A stretch of DNA of 64,000 nucleotides from Fasciola hepatica (lineage: Eukaryota; Platyhelminthes; Trematoda; Plagiorchiida; Fasciolidae), in NCBI GenBank assembly GCA_948099385.1, contig CANUEZ040000062.1, positions 3,961,501 to 4,025,500 on the forward strand, given 5' to 3'. This document shows positions 47,431-59,920 of the stretch, in pieces. Each line of letters begins with the position of its first letter. The first letter of the stretch is position 1. A program made the translations under genes and the position numbers. The notes under the pieces were generated by a model. The model saw only the letters and a program-made list of their open reading frames with translations. It was not told the DNA's origin and ran no database searches.

Positions 47431-47802
47431 GATGGCTTCATGAAGAAAAAGTTGCAAGAGAGAAAGGGAGAGGAACAATCAGCGCATGTTCACCAACAAT
47501 ATGAACGAAAGCTTTTAGAAAGAGACAGAGACGGGCCATCTGGACAAATCAACATCATCTGGGAGAATTCAACAGCAATTTTAATTAGAGCGGCGTTACG
47601 GCAGACGACCTAGAGTTAGTCGGTGAAGCCGTAAAACAGTTTGGGTTAGGTCAGAGCAGATCAGATCCCAAGACTTGTGACTTTGGACGGTGTACGTCCA
47701 CATCTTCGCACTTGGGGGCTGGAAAGCTCTCGCTTGGGCTTCGACTGCAAGGCCCCCCAGATGTGGTTGATGAATGATGGACTGTCTTGAAGTAGTGAAG
47801 TA

Positions 47803-49830
47803 CTACTCGTGTTGGAGTCTTTGAGTCCAGTTGTCCCGGTTTTCGAGGAACTCTTTGATCGTCTGTCGAATTAATCGAGCTGAAAAGAGAGTAAATGAAG
47901 CGGGGGGGGGGGGCGGGGGCGGCAACAAAAACAAAATACTCAACATCATGAAATGTCTCACTTGGGGGACCCCATTTGTTACTGGGGAGGATTGAGACAA
48001 AACATTCCCGATTTCAACCACAAAGGTGCAGCCGGTAAAGATGCTGCGCAAGATGGCCAACATGGGGGCTGTAATGCCGTATGTCTGCAGCTTATAAAGG
48101 AGAGGGGCATGGGGGACCTTGTCGAAGGCCTTAGCAGAATCGATGAACACAGCATGTTAGACTATCCATGACAGTAAGCACATTGGTGATGCATGATCTG
48201 TCAGGAAGAAACCTATGTTGGGGCGGGGAGAGGATCCTATTTCTATGCAGATAAGAACCGCACTTTTAAGAATTCGCTCGAATATTTTGCTGGTGATGCT
48301 AGTTACACTTATGGGTCTGTAATTAGAAGCAAGATGTCTACTACCTTTCTTATAGATGGATGCGATGACTGCTTTTTCCCAGCTACTGGGGAAAACTCCA
48401 TCGTCAACACATCTCTGAAAAAGAGAGGCGTGAGGAGCAGCTAATGTTTTCGCGATTTCCCTGAAAATGCGGGGTTGGATTAAGTCGGGATTCATGGAGC
48501 AGCGTTGGATGAGCCGTCGGAAACCTTGTGCGACTGCACCAGTGGGAATAGTGATGTGGTTAAGTGTAGTGACCAGAGATATCGGGTGCGTGGTAAGGAG
48601 GGATGATATGGGTAGGGAGCTAAAAACTGTGCGAAAGTAGGATCTGAAGGCCCCGGCTACTTGGCTGGGGGAAGCGATTGGGGATCCGGCACTATCTTTG
48701 AGAGATGGAAGCTTTAGAGCTGTGCCCCTTAGACGACGCACGTAGTGAAAGAAAGATGCCTTATTGGTCCATGCTCGATCAAGTGCAGATCTTTGGACTG
48801 CATTCTGATAGGACCTAGTCTTGTCTTTGCATATGTTGCGAATAGTACCGAGATTTTCTGCACCGCGGGCAGGGCTTGTGGCTTTATATCTAGCAAATAG
48901 GCGTGCGCTCTTGTCTATAATGCGCCTAATGGGGCGAGGGAGAGGCCGCTTACCGGTCTGTGGAAGACGAGTTCTGGGGACAAATGGCCTATCATCTAGG
49001 GAGATCAACTCCCTGAGAATCCCTGCCATTTCATCAACAGGGTTACCTAGGTTAACTGAATTTAGCTGAAAGCGAATAAAGGCATAGAACTGGTCAAAAC
49101 TGGTCCTTTTGAAGGATCTCAAAAGTTCGATTTCTGAAGGAAGAGAAGGCCATTTCACAATACAATCGGACCCAATGAGAATGTGATTATTTTTGCCGAG
49201 AGGTGGCAACTAATGCACCACATCTATTGGGAACCGCTCATTGGTGATTACCAGGTCTAGTAGGGACGGGGCGTGTCCTGTGCGACATCTGGTCGGATCT
49301 TTTACTTTTTGCATCCATGAGTTCTTGACTACGAGATCCAGGAGGGGTTTACCAAAGGTGACATCAAGGGCGTCAGCTCTTTGCCAGTCGATAACGGGTG
49401 AGTCGAAGTCATCAGTGACTAACGTATGGGTGAAATCTGTGTAGCTTTTCAGGGAGAGTAATAAGCCTAAGACCTGGTCTACCGGTTGAATGGCATGCCG
49501 GAGGACGATAGACCACACCAAGCAGTGGGGCGTCTGTCCTGGAAAGGGTAAACACAACCCACAAACAATCAGCACATGGAAACGTAGGGGTTGTCAACAT
49601 GGTAGGAGGAGGGATAGCATTATCCTAGTATATGATGACCTCGCCGGCACGACCTCTGCTGGAGTCCTGCCCTGGTGTGACGTATCCCGGAGTGGATATT
49701 TCAGCATCAAGTATATTAGAGGTGAGCCAGGTTTCTGTGAGGGCTATGATCTGAGGCTCCTTCTCCACTGCAAGGGAGGAAGTAAAAAGTGTTTCCTCTC
49801 CCGAAAGAATTGGGTTCGGCGTCGTAGTTA
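47803..49830 (-). mobile_element. CR1-like LINE ORF2, endonuclease and N-terminal RT, well preserved
   Basis: Minus strand. Around 49740-49620 an open frame reads EPQIIALTETWLTSNILDAE, then TPGYVT...GEVIIY (start of the EEP endonuclease, catalytic Glu in TETW). After a frameshift DAPLLGVVYRPPA, then from 49575 to 47803 one frame broken by only two stops (49210-49212 and 48157-48159). This holds LVTDDFDSPVIDW (GDFN box degraded), LLDLVITNE, LPPLGKNNH (SDH box changed), a basic linker, SSWEKAVIASIYKKG, NYRPISVTSITSKIFERIL and FIDSAKAFDKVPHAPLLYKL, ending at GVPQ. After GVPQ (about 47955) similarity ends abruptly and a poly-G tract follows; the YADD box is absent. It resembles the families at 1-1.6 kb and 55-64 kb. 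Confidence 0.9.
47901..47923. repeat. poly-G tract
   Basis: G-rich run (CGGGGGGGGGGGGCGGGGGCGGC). It sits just beyond the point where the CR1-like frame of the 47.8-49.8 kb element stops matching, and produces a run of Pro codons on the minus strand. It could form a G-quadruplex or mark a rearrangement or assembly artefact. Confidence 0.7.
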
Positions 49831-51699
49831 ACTACCATGCTTAACTCAGAGGATCGCCATGTGGCACTCTCATGTGCGCGAAGAATGATTCAGAAGTAGA
49901 GTTCCATTCTGGTTCTTGCAGCACTTTGTTCCATGGTATATGTGGGGCCTAAGGGCAGCTTTATATGGCATTTACTACAAGCATAGCGACCAGACTGATC
50001 CTCTAAAACTGCCGGAAACTCGTGTCTTTTGTGCTCAAACAATCCAAACCAATCTATGAATTAAACAGGGCCTCCATCCGAGCCTAGGCCGGTTGATGTG
50101 GAACTCGGTAACCCGAAGCACCGGGATATTTTCTATCTGCTGCAAACTGGGTCGAGGGTTACACGAGGGGTGCGGTCGTAGTTTAACCCGACGACTCCTC
50201 TTTTCAGGCTAGAGAACGGTCGATGGTCCCACTAAACAGGATGGTCCGAGCACCTTGCTCCTGGAGCCAAAGAAACACATGTGACTTAGATATCTGCGAA
50301 GCAAATGAGCAGATTTGTTATAGTTGACTGATGTTGTTGTCCGAATGAATGGTTTCTGATAAATAACCTGTTTAAACGACGCGTCTCTCAGGCTACACCA
50401 AAGCAAATGGAACACGGATGAGGCAAGATCTTATAGGCTGAGGGCCACACAGCTTAGGCGAGCAACTGCTGCCCAGTAAAGTGAGATGAATTCTCCCACC
50501 GTTGAGAAAAGCTTCACTCCTGCGTTTATTCAGTGAAGATTTCTAGACTAGTAGACTGCTTCTCGCAGTGTTTATTCGCTGGAGTGTCCTCTCCATGAGC
50601 ATAAGGAATAGAACCACAGGCTGCCCAATAAGTGATTCAGAGAAATTGGACTTTGTGTGGCTTCTACCTATCGACCTGTCGCGCATGACTACATTTTGGC
50701 TTACGAAAGCTATCCAGTATAGCTCTTTGGATTATGGAGGCACGCGAGCCATCGCACTATGCCAATGCGCAATCTCGTCGGAATGAATGTAATTTGTTGT
50801 TTCAATCAGACTATTATGCAGACATAAAAAGAGGCTCAGGAAACTAGTGGGACGGGCAAAACTAGTGGCAACGTTAAGAAACGACCAGCACTGTACATAG
50901 AGCTAAGGAGTTGGTTTACTTCAGGCATTTGAGATCGGTAGTTCATGGAAATTGCAAAGGGTCCTAAAAGAACATCTACCACTCAGCAGATACCACTTTT
51001 TGATGATAGATAAACCTAATAGTACAGCCACCTATCTTGACATAATGTTATCCGCAGCTTTAAAATCGGCCGATAACTTACTTTAACAGTTCCCGGTTGA
51101 ACGGCTTGTTAACGACACGAACTCGCTGGGCGCCGCTGGGAGATGCAAGCTGAAACAGTGTAAAAAATGGTGAGTTGAAAATCACTGAAACTGTAGTCAT
51201 CACGTCATATTGAAGACCAATGAAGTATTCTTCAACTGGAATTTAAAATAGGGGGGATTTATCTTTAAGCATGAGGAGAAAAACTACCCATAGATGACTT
51301 CCTGCGATGCAATCTGACCCATTTTGTGCACATACCGATACCGTTTACGATACGTTGTCAAGTCTTTTAGTTCGCGACCAACCGGCAAAGGAAACTTACA
51401 AGCCCAAATGAAGAGGAGGGGAAACAGTTTTTCGTTTAACTTAGCCCTACCTGGGGGATTAAGCATACCTTTCTAGAGGTTGACTTGAAAATCCAGAGTA
51501 GACTTCGACGTACTAGAAGTTTTCGTATCACATATATTGCGTGTCCCAACCAGTAGAGTCAACTTGGAACAGCTGAAACAGCCAGTCATATGGTGGAGGG
51601 CTAAACACCATACGTATCATTAGGGTGTCATTATCCCCATTGCTTCGTTTTGTTCTTGCCATATTTCGTAAAAAGCAAAAGTCATAATCTTGTATACAA
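49831..51699. other. no gene recognised
   Basis: Only short frames. The beginning (to about 50000) may contain further 5' sequence of the CR1-like element in decayed form, but no motif is visible. Confidence 0.4.
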
Positions 51700-52195
51700 C
51701 ACCTCCACTGCGGCAAAAACCTGTGCAAAACGGCTTCGAAACCAGTCGGTTTTCTGTCGGCTTTTGGCCCGTTTTTGTTCGGTTTTACTATTATTCCGAC
51801 CGGTTTTCGGTAGATTTTTTCAGTATCCATTTTACACCGACAAACAATGAATTGATTCGAAGGAAGTTGACGATTGGAGAAGTGTGCTGTGTTTCTTTGG
51901 CGTTTTACTTAAATGTTTTGTTGTATATCCCTGAAATGTCCTGAAAACGTAGGTTAAGATCGTTCTGTTCTACTCCATTGAAATGAGTGAAATAGGAAAA
52001 ACTAATCGAAAAATCGTAAAGTGGGAGATGGGAATGAGCATCTTGATACGTATTTTGGATTATTGAAATAAGTTAATGAAGCGTATCACGTATCTCCAAA
52101 CGACTGGCACAAACCGCCCCGAAACCGATCGAATTTTGGCCGATTTTTGAGCGGATTCTGATACTAGGCTGATCGGTTTTCGGGTGTTTCCTGGG
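51700..52195 (+). repeat. CGGTTTT-ended inverted-repeat element, copy C
   Basis: Plus orientation. Left module 51725-51835 carries GGCTTTTGGCCCGTTTTTG then TACTATTATTCCGACCGG. The interior follows (ACACCGACAAACAATGAATT, GTTGACGATTGGAGAAG, GGCGTTTTACTTAAATG). The right module 52120-52185 is ACCGATCGAATTTTGGCCGA ... TACTAGGCTGATCGGT. Both end modules are in the same (TTTTGG) orientation, whereas copies A and B have the right module reversed (AAAACC), suggesting that the right module of copy C has been inverted between its flanking GATC-containing inverted repeats. Confidence 0.6.
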
Positions 52196-54609
52196 GGAGA
52201 CGGAATTGGTCACGAAGGTAAGAATTGTAAGGGAACGAATTTGGAACACACCACCCAATGAAAACTTTGGAGTGTATGTTCATCTTCAAATGTTACGTTC
52301 GCTAATTGTAGATATGGTTGGTGATTTAAAGCTTGGGTTGTCGAACTACAGAAAGCGTTAAAGGACGTCGAACTCAACCACGCAGCTTTGAACATCGTGC
52401 CGGTGCATCGGTGTGCCTGAAGCAATGCGCTGTTCCACTGCGAAATGCACGGGGGTTGAACGGTTGAACGCAAAATTGATAGATGTTTTCTACCTGTAAT
52501 CTTTTTCTAAGAAATATCAGTATGTAAATACTTACCTGTTAGTTAGTTGATCACCTCTCTTGCAAGCTACGTATCTGCCATTGTCTCAGCTACGCACCAC
52601 ACATTGATTTATCGCCAGTTCCCATTTTAATGTTGGTGCCTCATTTTCCCTTCTTCCGAAAGCAAACAATCCGCTCAAAGTCTACATGTTCCTATCCGGC
52701 CACTTCTTTCACCATCACTTTAGCAACCATCGTCCAGTGAGTTGTCCGTTTGTTATATAACTGGCTCAGCCGATATACGGTCGCCAAACGGCACAACTGT
52801 AATTTGCGGCTGATTTTTCTGTTCTTTATGCGTAATATCACCTCTTTCATCGTCTAATTTTACATCGCAGCCCCTTCCGCACATTGCAAAGATTTATTGC
52901 TTGATAACGCCTCCTTTCGGGATGTTTCTTTTTCACTGTGTCCATGTATCCGGCAGTCCAGTCTGGTCCTCCGGTAGGACAGTCTTCCTTTCGTGAGGTT
53001 TGTGTGAATCATTGCTATTCCCAATCCACTCCACACTTTGACAGATAAGTTACGCCATACCTTCGGCCGGCTCGGCTACCTGACCCTGCAATAAAGAAAT
53101 TGACTCGAACGTGTTCTCTAACAGTCAATCGCGTGCGAATAATTGTACAATTCTCCTGAAACTCTTATTCAGCTTTCAACTGTACTGTTTGATCCTGCAT
53201 TGCAGCGTGCTTCGGCGTTATCCGAAATAAACTATTAGTATTATAAGTTTTGGATTAGCGAGTGCCTTTTCTTGTTGCCACGGGAACACGAATTTTGTGT
53301 ACACTGACCTCCGATTGCTTTTCTTACAAACAAAACTGGCGTGGCCTCCACGAACGGCACTCATTCGTCAATCTTAGAGTTTGCAGAATAATTGTTGGTG
53401 GGTGCGCCGTTCTGTGTTATCATATCCTGTATGTATAGATGCGGTAACCAGGCACAACTGTCCCAGAGCTACAATATATTTTGTAAACGAGAAGGTCAGA
53501 CGTCGGATTCAAAAGTGCAGACCGACTGAGGTTGCTAGCACTTATTCACCTTTCTAGGGGGCCGCTGTGCGAACCACAAGTGCTGGGGTCAGCCTTGATT
53601 TGATCAGCGTTAAGTGTGTAGAGTTATGGTTGAGCTTATTGAACGACGATTGTTCTCATGCGCTTACCGTGATTTTCAGCTAACTCGTTGGTAGTCAATA
53701 CATAACTTGGCACGTAATCACGTATTTAGGTGTTGAAATAAGCGTTAGAAAATCAATGGACCTTCATCTGAGCGTCACCCGAGTGGCTCTTCTTTTGTTT
53801 CATAGGAGACACTCGGATGACGGCCAGGGCGAATCCAGGTGACGACCAGGTGAAGCTTAGGTGACGGTCGTGCTGCCTGGGTACAGCCATGTGTGCGGGG
53901 AAGGTAATAACATGATTCATTTTTGTTCATTCTTTTAATGCAAATGACTGTGTAACCAAAACCTGGCCGCCAAGTACAACTGCCATTTGAGCGCTGCCCT
54001 CCAACCCTTCCCACATAAGATGTCAAATTAGGAATACTCCACAACTCTCCTGGTCGATTTCTCGTTCTCACGGGCCGTGAGGATTATTTTTCTGGTTAAC
54101 ATTTAGTGTCCAGTCCGCAGGTGCTGAATGGGTCCCGAGGATGGCCTATCGAATGGACAACAAGCCAAAAGTTCTAATGTGTGCCAAGGGACGGTGAAAG
54201 TCAGTGGAATAGGTGAAAGGCGCTTTGTATTACACAATGTCGATCACGTCGACGTTTCAGAGCAACATTGGACGTGATGCCAACTATGGGAGCTAATGGT
54301 ACGACTGTCCGCAAGCAGAGCCGTCGAAATTGCTTATCAATTAGCGGAAACCAACTGTCCTCACAGCAAGCAGTAGAACAGCGAGCAGCTCTGTGGCATC
54401 GAACAAAATGAAAGCTGCTAAGAGTGAGATGGTGGTTGACTATGTTTGTCTGAAGTAATTTTTGTTTATGAATTCACACTCAGTCATCTCACGGTCAAAA
54501 CAAATGGGCTTGCATAGGGCTGAGCATAAGTTCAACCTAAATCTTGTCCTTGCACAGTACAAAGGACTCTTAAATGCATGTACAATCAAAACTAGGCGGC
54601 GACTTATAC
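52196..54609. other. no gene recognised
   Basis: Short frames only. A roughly 300-base block (53775-54071) stays open on the minus strand but has no recognisable motif; it might be part of an unidentified repeat. Confidence 0.4.
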
Positions 54610-54776
54610 CTTTCCTTAGCTCAGCTCTGATTTGGCTCATCGATTTCTCCAACATTAGTCCAACCTGAGGAAACACTGCCTCTTGATGGCGCTGAATTTT
54701 ACCAGATGTTGTGGCACTATCTGTTCCGGTGGAGTCATTTGGCTGAAATTTAGACTTGAATAACGGGGAACGAGTA
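54610..54776 (-). CDS. putative exon, unidentified minus-strand gene
   Basis: Acceptor CTCCACTATCTTAG before TACTCG, donor CTAAGGAAAG followed by GTATAAGT. The 167-nt segment encodes a Ser/Thr-rich stretch (STGTDSATTSGK) followed by a likely helix around EAVFPQVGLMLEKSMSQIRA and ELRK. The surrounding minus frame is open for 171 codons. No family recognised; neighbouring exons were not found. Confidence 0.4.
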
Positions 54777-55619
54777 CTAAGATAGTGGAGGCGGTTGGAG
54801 GCGCAGACAAAATCGTGAAATACCAGCCACACGAAAAATTGGAGGTGAGCTACTGCTGCGCTACACCTCGTCGGTTTGCGTGCTGTTATCAGTTTAGCTT
54901 CCACCAAGCTATCTGTTGTGTTATTGGGAATAGTAGCTCCTGGGTCTATTCCCACAACTCAAAATAATTCCGGGATCTTTTTCTGAACATTTAACTAGTA
55001 GGCAACCAGCCGATCTACAAAACGTTATTAGAAAAGCATCCCAACTGCCAGTGTGGGATAGTTGAGTTTTCCTCATTATCAACACGCCTAGCTACAATCC
55101 TATAAAAATACTTTTCCAAAGAATGCCTAAAGCTACTTCCATCCGCCTTCACTATCGAGTTACAAGCCGTCTTCAGTGCTCGAGCACTAAAAGCCTTGAC
55201 TCCCCACAGCTTTGGTACCTTGCTAGGTACCGCCAGCTGATTTCCACAGTGATGATGGTATCAAATTTAGAGCACTAGAACGAAACATATAGTCCTTGGA
55301 AGGACAGTTACGTACCGTGAATAATGCTCTGACCGCGTTGTCACTGCTAACGTTTATCGTGGATCCTTCAAAATACCCGAACACCCAAAGTTTACTAACG
55401 GCCGGTCGCTTTCTGGACTCAATTGTTTCTGAAGTCCACCAAAGAATTAAAATCCAAACATTTCGTGGTCTTTATTATTCCGGACCGTCTTCCGCTTTCC
55501 TTGAATAAACGATCGTTGCTTCTAGCCTGCGGTATGTCACACTGATGCGGCTGCGTACGACTAATAAAAAAGTCACAGCGGTATAATTGTCCACTTCTGT
55601 TTCCAAGAAAGCATAGAAA
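54777..55619. other. region upstream of the CR1-like element
   Basis: Contains a 70-codon plus frame (55296-55508) reading like LLTFIVDPSKYPNTQSLLTA, which could belong to the 5' part of the adjacent CR1-like element or be chance. Nothing else recognised. Confidence 0.35.
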
Positions 55620-56411
55620 GTGATTGCTTCCGACTCACCACCCCGTACCAACGAATCAACGACAACATCGTCCCCAACGAAATCGAGCACATCCTCTTCC
55701 CCCGTCCCTGTTTCTTCCCGTGGCCTAAATCATCTCAGCGTCGACATCATCACGCCCCCAATTTGCCTCATAAACCAGCCTGGGGCCTCTCGTGTAAGCG
55801 CCAAACAAATTTTAACCCAACCATCTCCATCACCGGCACACTCACCGGAGCTCCTCGGTCCCTCTCTCAGCATTCCACCTGTGCACCTAAGTAAACGTCT
55901 AAAAACCCATGCAACCAACCCAAAAGCGGTGCGACCAACTACTCATACGTCACTTTCGTCCTGCCTACCGATGCTCCGCCGTATTGCAAATTTGACACCG
56001 TCCATGCCATCACCACCTTTGTCGTCAACATTCGAACCTTTTCATTTTCCGGTACATCACGCACAGCGTTCGCTTTACGCGCTCAATGATTCACTTGGTC
56101 GAATTCAGTCGCCAGACCTTACTTTAAACTCCTCACCCCACTGCAGCTCCTACCTGTACCCCAGAAACTTACCTACCTCAATCCAGTCTCGGCAGTATAC
56201 CATCAACCACTCGTTCGAATGGGGCTTCCACTTTACCGGTGGTACGTCCCACGGCTACTCACTACCGACGCAAAATACCATTTTTTCATTAGATACCCTG
56301 GGCGAAACACGGCCCCATGCCAAGGCACTATCACAGAATATTCGTCCTCACCTGTTCCCCAATGGTGATATAACCATCAGCCAACCAACTCGTATTTCAT
56401 CCACAAACTGA
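55620..56411 (+). CDS. CR1-like ORF1 (Ser/Pro-rich), intact frame
   Basis: A 263-codon frame without stops, rich in Ser, Pro and Thr (begins MIASDSPPRTNESTTTSSPT; includes SKRLKTHATNPKAVRPTTH). CR1-family elements often have a low-complexity ORF1 upstream of the endonuclease-RT ORF2; position and composition fit. No CCHC zinc knuckle or esterase motif was seen. A similar Pro/Ser-rich frame lies in the same relative place in the minus-strand copy (63310-63738). The exact start is uncertain. Confidence 0.55.
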   Translation: MIASDSPPRTNESTTTSSPTKSSTSSSPVPVSSRGLNHLSVDIITPPICLINQPGASRVSAKQILTQPSPSPAHSPELLGPSLSIPPVHLSKRLKTHATNPKAVRPTTHTSLSSCLPMLRRIANLTPSMPSPPLSSTFEPFHFPVHHAQRSLYALNDSLGRIQSPDLTLNSSPHCSSYLYPRNLPTSIQSRQYTINHSFEWGFHFTGGTSHGYSLPTQNTIFSLDTLGETRPHAKALSQNIRPHLFPNGDITISQPTRISSTN

Positions 56412-56518
56412 GGCCCGCCTCTAAAATTGCAGGCGATAATTCTAATTTCCATGCGCTCCACACTGGTTCTTCGCTTCATACTCCACCACCCATCTTTAAC
56501 GAGGCTCCTCTTGCCCTC

Positions 56519-57507
56519 TTGGTTGATCCTGCGGCGGCCGACCACTCCACGAGCTCTCAATCGAACTCAAAAATCACTTTATTCGATGGCACTACTTGTC
56601 CTACCAGCACTACCCCAATTTTTGCTGATCATTCTGATGCTGAACAAAGGTCCCTCTGTTGGTCCTCGACTTACACACATAGCAATCTACCAAGGACTGT
56701 CTCATCCACCTCATCTGTACCAGGAATAGCAAAGCCACTACCTTTATCTCCCCCAGCCTCAACGCTCGCACAACTGCCTGTTGCGACAGTACAAGGGAGC
56801 ACAACACGTATGTCTGTTTTCGTCATCAATATTCGCTCACCACCAGCAAAAATTCACCATCTGCGTGCCCGGGTCCTTGTGTTTAACTACGATTTCATCC
56901 TCATCACGGAAGCATGGCTTAAAGCAAACACTCTCAAATTAGACTTAATTATATCTGGTTACAAGGTTTTCAGCAACTCTAGAATACTTTGTCGAGGAGG
57001 GGGTTGCCTAATATACTGCAGAGAATCTTTTCCTGTTTCTTCAATACAACGCCCAGTCCTCGACGGGGTTGGTGACTCGGTCTGGGTAATAGTGAAACTG
57101 CAGTCACAAGAACTCTTGCTCTGATGCGTTTATCGACCACCTGAAACAACCGGGGACAATATCGTACCAATTATTGACGCCTCCCACTTTGCCTCAACCT
57201 ACCCCATCGATCACGAGTTGATCGCAGGTGATTTCAATGCTCCAGGAGTGTGTTGGCCATCGCGCTCTGGCCCACAACGTTATCAGGATTTCGTTACCTG
57301 TATACAACTTGGTGGTTAGACTCAACAGGTTCAATCACCTACTAGAGAAAATAACTCTCTAGATGTTCTGTTTTCTCGATCTCTTAGTGAGGTAACCACC
57401 TCTGTAGGAGATAGCTTCCCCAGATGTGACTACAGAGCTGACTCGTGTGCGTTCTCTGTACAAAAATCGTTATTTCCTCCATACCGTCTGCCAGACCGTA
57501 TCGCTTA
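56519..57507 (+). CDS. CR1-like ORF2 apurinic-type endonuclease, with two internal stops
   Basis: Metal-dependent (EEP) endonuclease domain that would nick target DNA for LINE insertion. Motifs in order: FVINIRSPPAKIHHLRARVL (Asn site), ITEAWL (catalytic Glu), RGGGCLIYCRE, then past an in-frame stop at 57122 CVYRPPET, HELIAGDFNAPGVCW (intact GDFN box) and SLDVLFSRS. The final SDH box appears as CDYRAD, so the catalytic His is lost. Two stops (57122-57124 and about 57317) interrupt the frame. The N-terminal part of the frame (Ser/Thr-rich) precedes the domain. Confidence 0.8.
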
Positions 57508-59904
57508 GCTCACTAGAGCAGCCTTCCAAACATGACCAGATCTAAAATTTGGGATACATCGTTTCTTTGGCCCGATCCTCAGGTGGTGGCAGATCAGCTA
57601 TGGGCAAAGGCTCTCCTATATTGTTTGTCAGAACAAGGAATATAACCATTGCACATTTATGATTTATTATCCACAAGTTGACTTTTTCTGTCCCCCTCGA
57701 GCCCATGCACTGACAATGCTGTCCAAAGTCGGCTCTGATTTGTCTGCTACCATGTTGACTCAGTTACAAAACCAGAATTCTTACTGACACCAATTCCCTT
57801 AATAAGCTGTTATTCCTTTATTGATAGGTGCTCACCTTTACTTAGTTCTCTTGTCCCAGGCTATAACTCAGTGGTCTCATCGTCCTTTTCCTTGCACTCC
57901 TCATTTACTCGAGTCCCACCTTGCTGATTACCATCCTTTATTAACCAATACTCACCGATGAGCGTATTTGCTCATGATATGTTAGGACCCCATTATACCC
58001 AGCAGGCGTGTGCCCCTGATTACTCTTGACCCCACGGAAAACCAGCAAGTTCGCATCCACATAAGAAGGCCTCACCTTAGCTCTGAGCATTTCCTTTTTT
58101 TTATAATTTCTCCGCCCTAACCTACAGTCAGGTCAATAACCTGACTGCTGTCTTTCCTTTTCCCATTCCTATTTCTGACCCCACCTTCTTCCACTGTTTT
58201 ATTTTTCATCCTCAACTGGGCCCCTTTACTATTCTACCACCTATCAGACTAACCATTTTTCAGGCTGGCCAAGCATGCGCTTAATACCTCCATCATCAAC
58301 CAAATGCCCAAAAACTACCAATCTCCTCCATTTAATCACTCGTGAATCGGCCCACTGGCCATCAAGTAGCATTATCAATTTAATTTTCGTTAAGCCATTA
58401 ATCATAACCCCCAGCTGGAGCATTCTCTAGACTGCCGCATTTCTGCTTTATTCCAGAACACACTGGCTGCATAGGCAGCCTGTCAACCAAATCGAAGTTA
58501 CCCCTGGATTACCTAACAGACTAGGCGACTTGATCGATCGGATTGACCGTAGTTAAACCTAAACGCACACCTGATGGCGCTTTATATGGAGCACCTTACA
58601 TGGCTAACCAGTGACCACAATCCCATAACCAGGACTACAATCATTCATGATAGTCTCACCGGAAAGCCCGACGGATTCCTTACATCACCCATCAGCATCC
58701 ATTTCCCGTACTCCACACGAACAGTTCAATTCATTCTGTATGCAGGACCGGAGTCTAGCCCTCGTCGCTGTGTTCCGTACCTGCTCCCCCTAGTTCGTCA
58801 GCCCAGCCCTTTTTGGCTGCTGCCCTCATCATGCAGTACCTGCCATCAACAGCAACAAAATACCAAACACTTGGTTATTCATTCTATTATCACGTATGCA
58901 GAAAATCTCACTTTTACACCCAACTTCCTCTGTTCCTTCGGGTCTGTCCTCTCCCAGTCACCACCGTCTTTCTCCATCTTCGCCACCTGTGCATATTTGC
59001 TTGGTTGCATCAGCAACGCTTGTCTCCAACAGAGTGTTTTCTGGTAGGCTTGTTGAAATTCCCAGTTGTGTCCATTCACCATTCACGCTCCTTAAAAGCA
59101 CACCGCAGTCCTAGTGAGGGTTTCTGCTTCTATGTGATTTTCTATATAATGTCGCAATTACCTATACAGAAGGGTCAACCTGATTATCCCATTCGACTCA
59201 CTTGCATTTGTATCACGCTCCCCCCCACAATGATTTATCCAATGGACGGTCAATCTTCTCTATATCCTGCAGGCATCTCCAACTGCACTTTTATTACACC
59301 ATGTTAACTCTATTTTTAATTTTCTTTTGGTATTACTCTCAATCGGTTTCTCAATACTGATTCCTCAAATATCCAGTTGATGCCACACCGCGACTCCTTT
59401 TATACTTCCCGACCCTTCTTTGAATCTCTTTCACTTCATCGCGCCCTCTTTTCATCTCCATCAACTGCGCACCAAATTCAGTAGATCGCCGTGATCCATT
59501 CTGGACTACCGGATCTGTCATAGACAGTAATCGGCATCCACCAGGCAAGTTGTGTGTTATTCCTGCCTCAACTCCCTGTTCATGTTGTGATGTCTGACAC
59601 TAGTTGCTTTATGGGTTCTTACAAACAATGCATTCTTACCCTTCCTCAGTATCGCTTTATCCGCATTTCTACGTCCATCCCGCTAACAACATCGTCCCCG
59701 TCCCGAATTCGAAACCGATTCACAATGGCCGCGCCGACCCTCTCCTCTTCAGTTTACTTAAACACCGTCCAGGCGGATCGCTCCGTTACCGCAATTGTGT
59801 GAACCACGAACTTCAAAATTATGATTACCCCACATTACTATGAATCGCTGTGTTCTTTGATTACGCCTTGTGCACATGCTCTGACGATGATCAAGAAATA
59901 TACC

Positions 59905-59920
59905 ATTATTATTATTATTA
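59905..59920 (+). repeat. (ATT)n 3' tail of the CR1-like element
   Basis: ATTATTATTATTATTA directly after AAATATACC, on the plus strand. CR1-like elements end in short tandem repeats rather than poly(A). The same AAATATACCATT stem is found at the end of the minus-strand copy. Confidence 0.65.
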
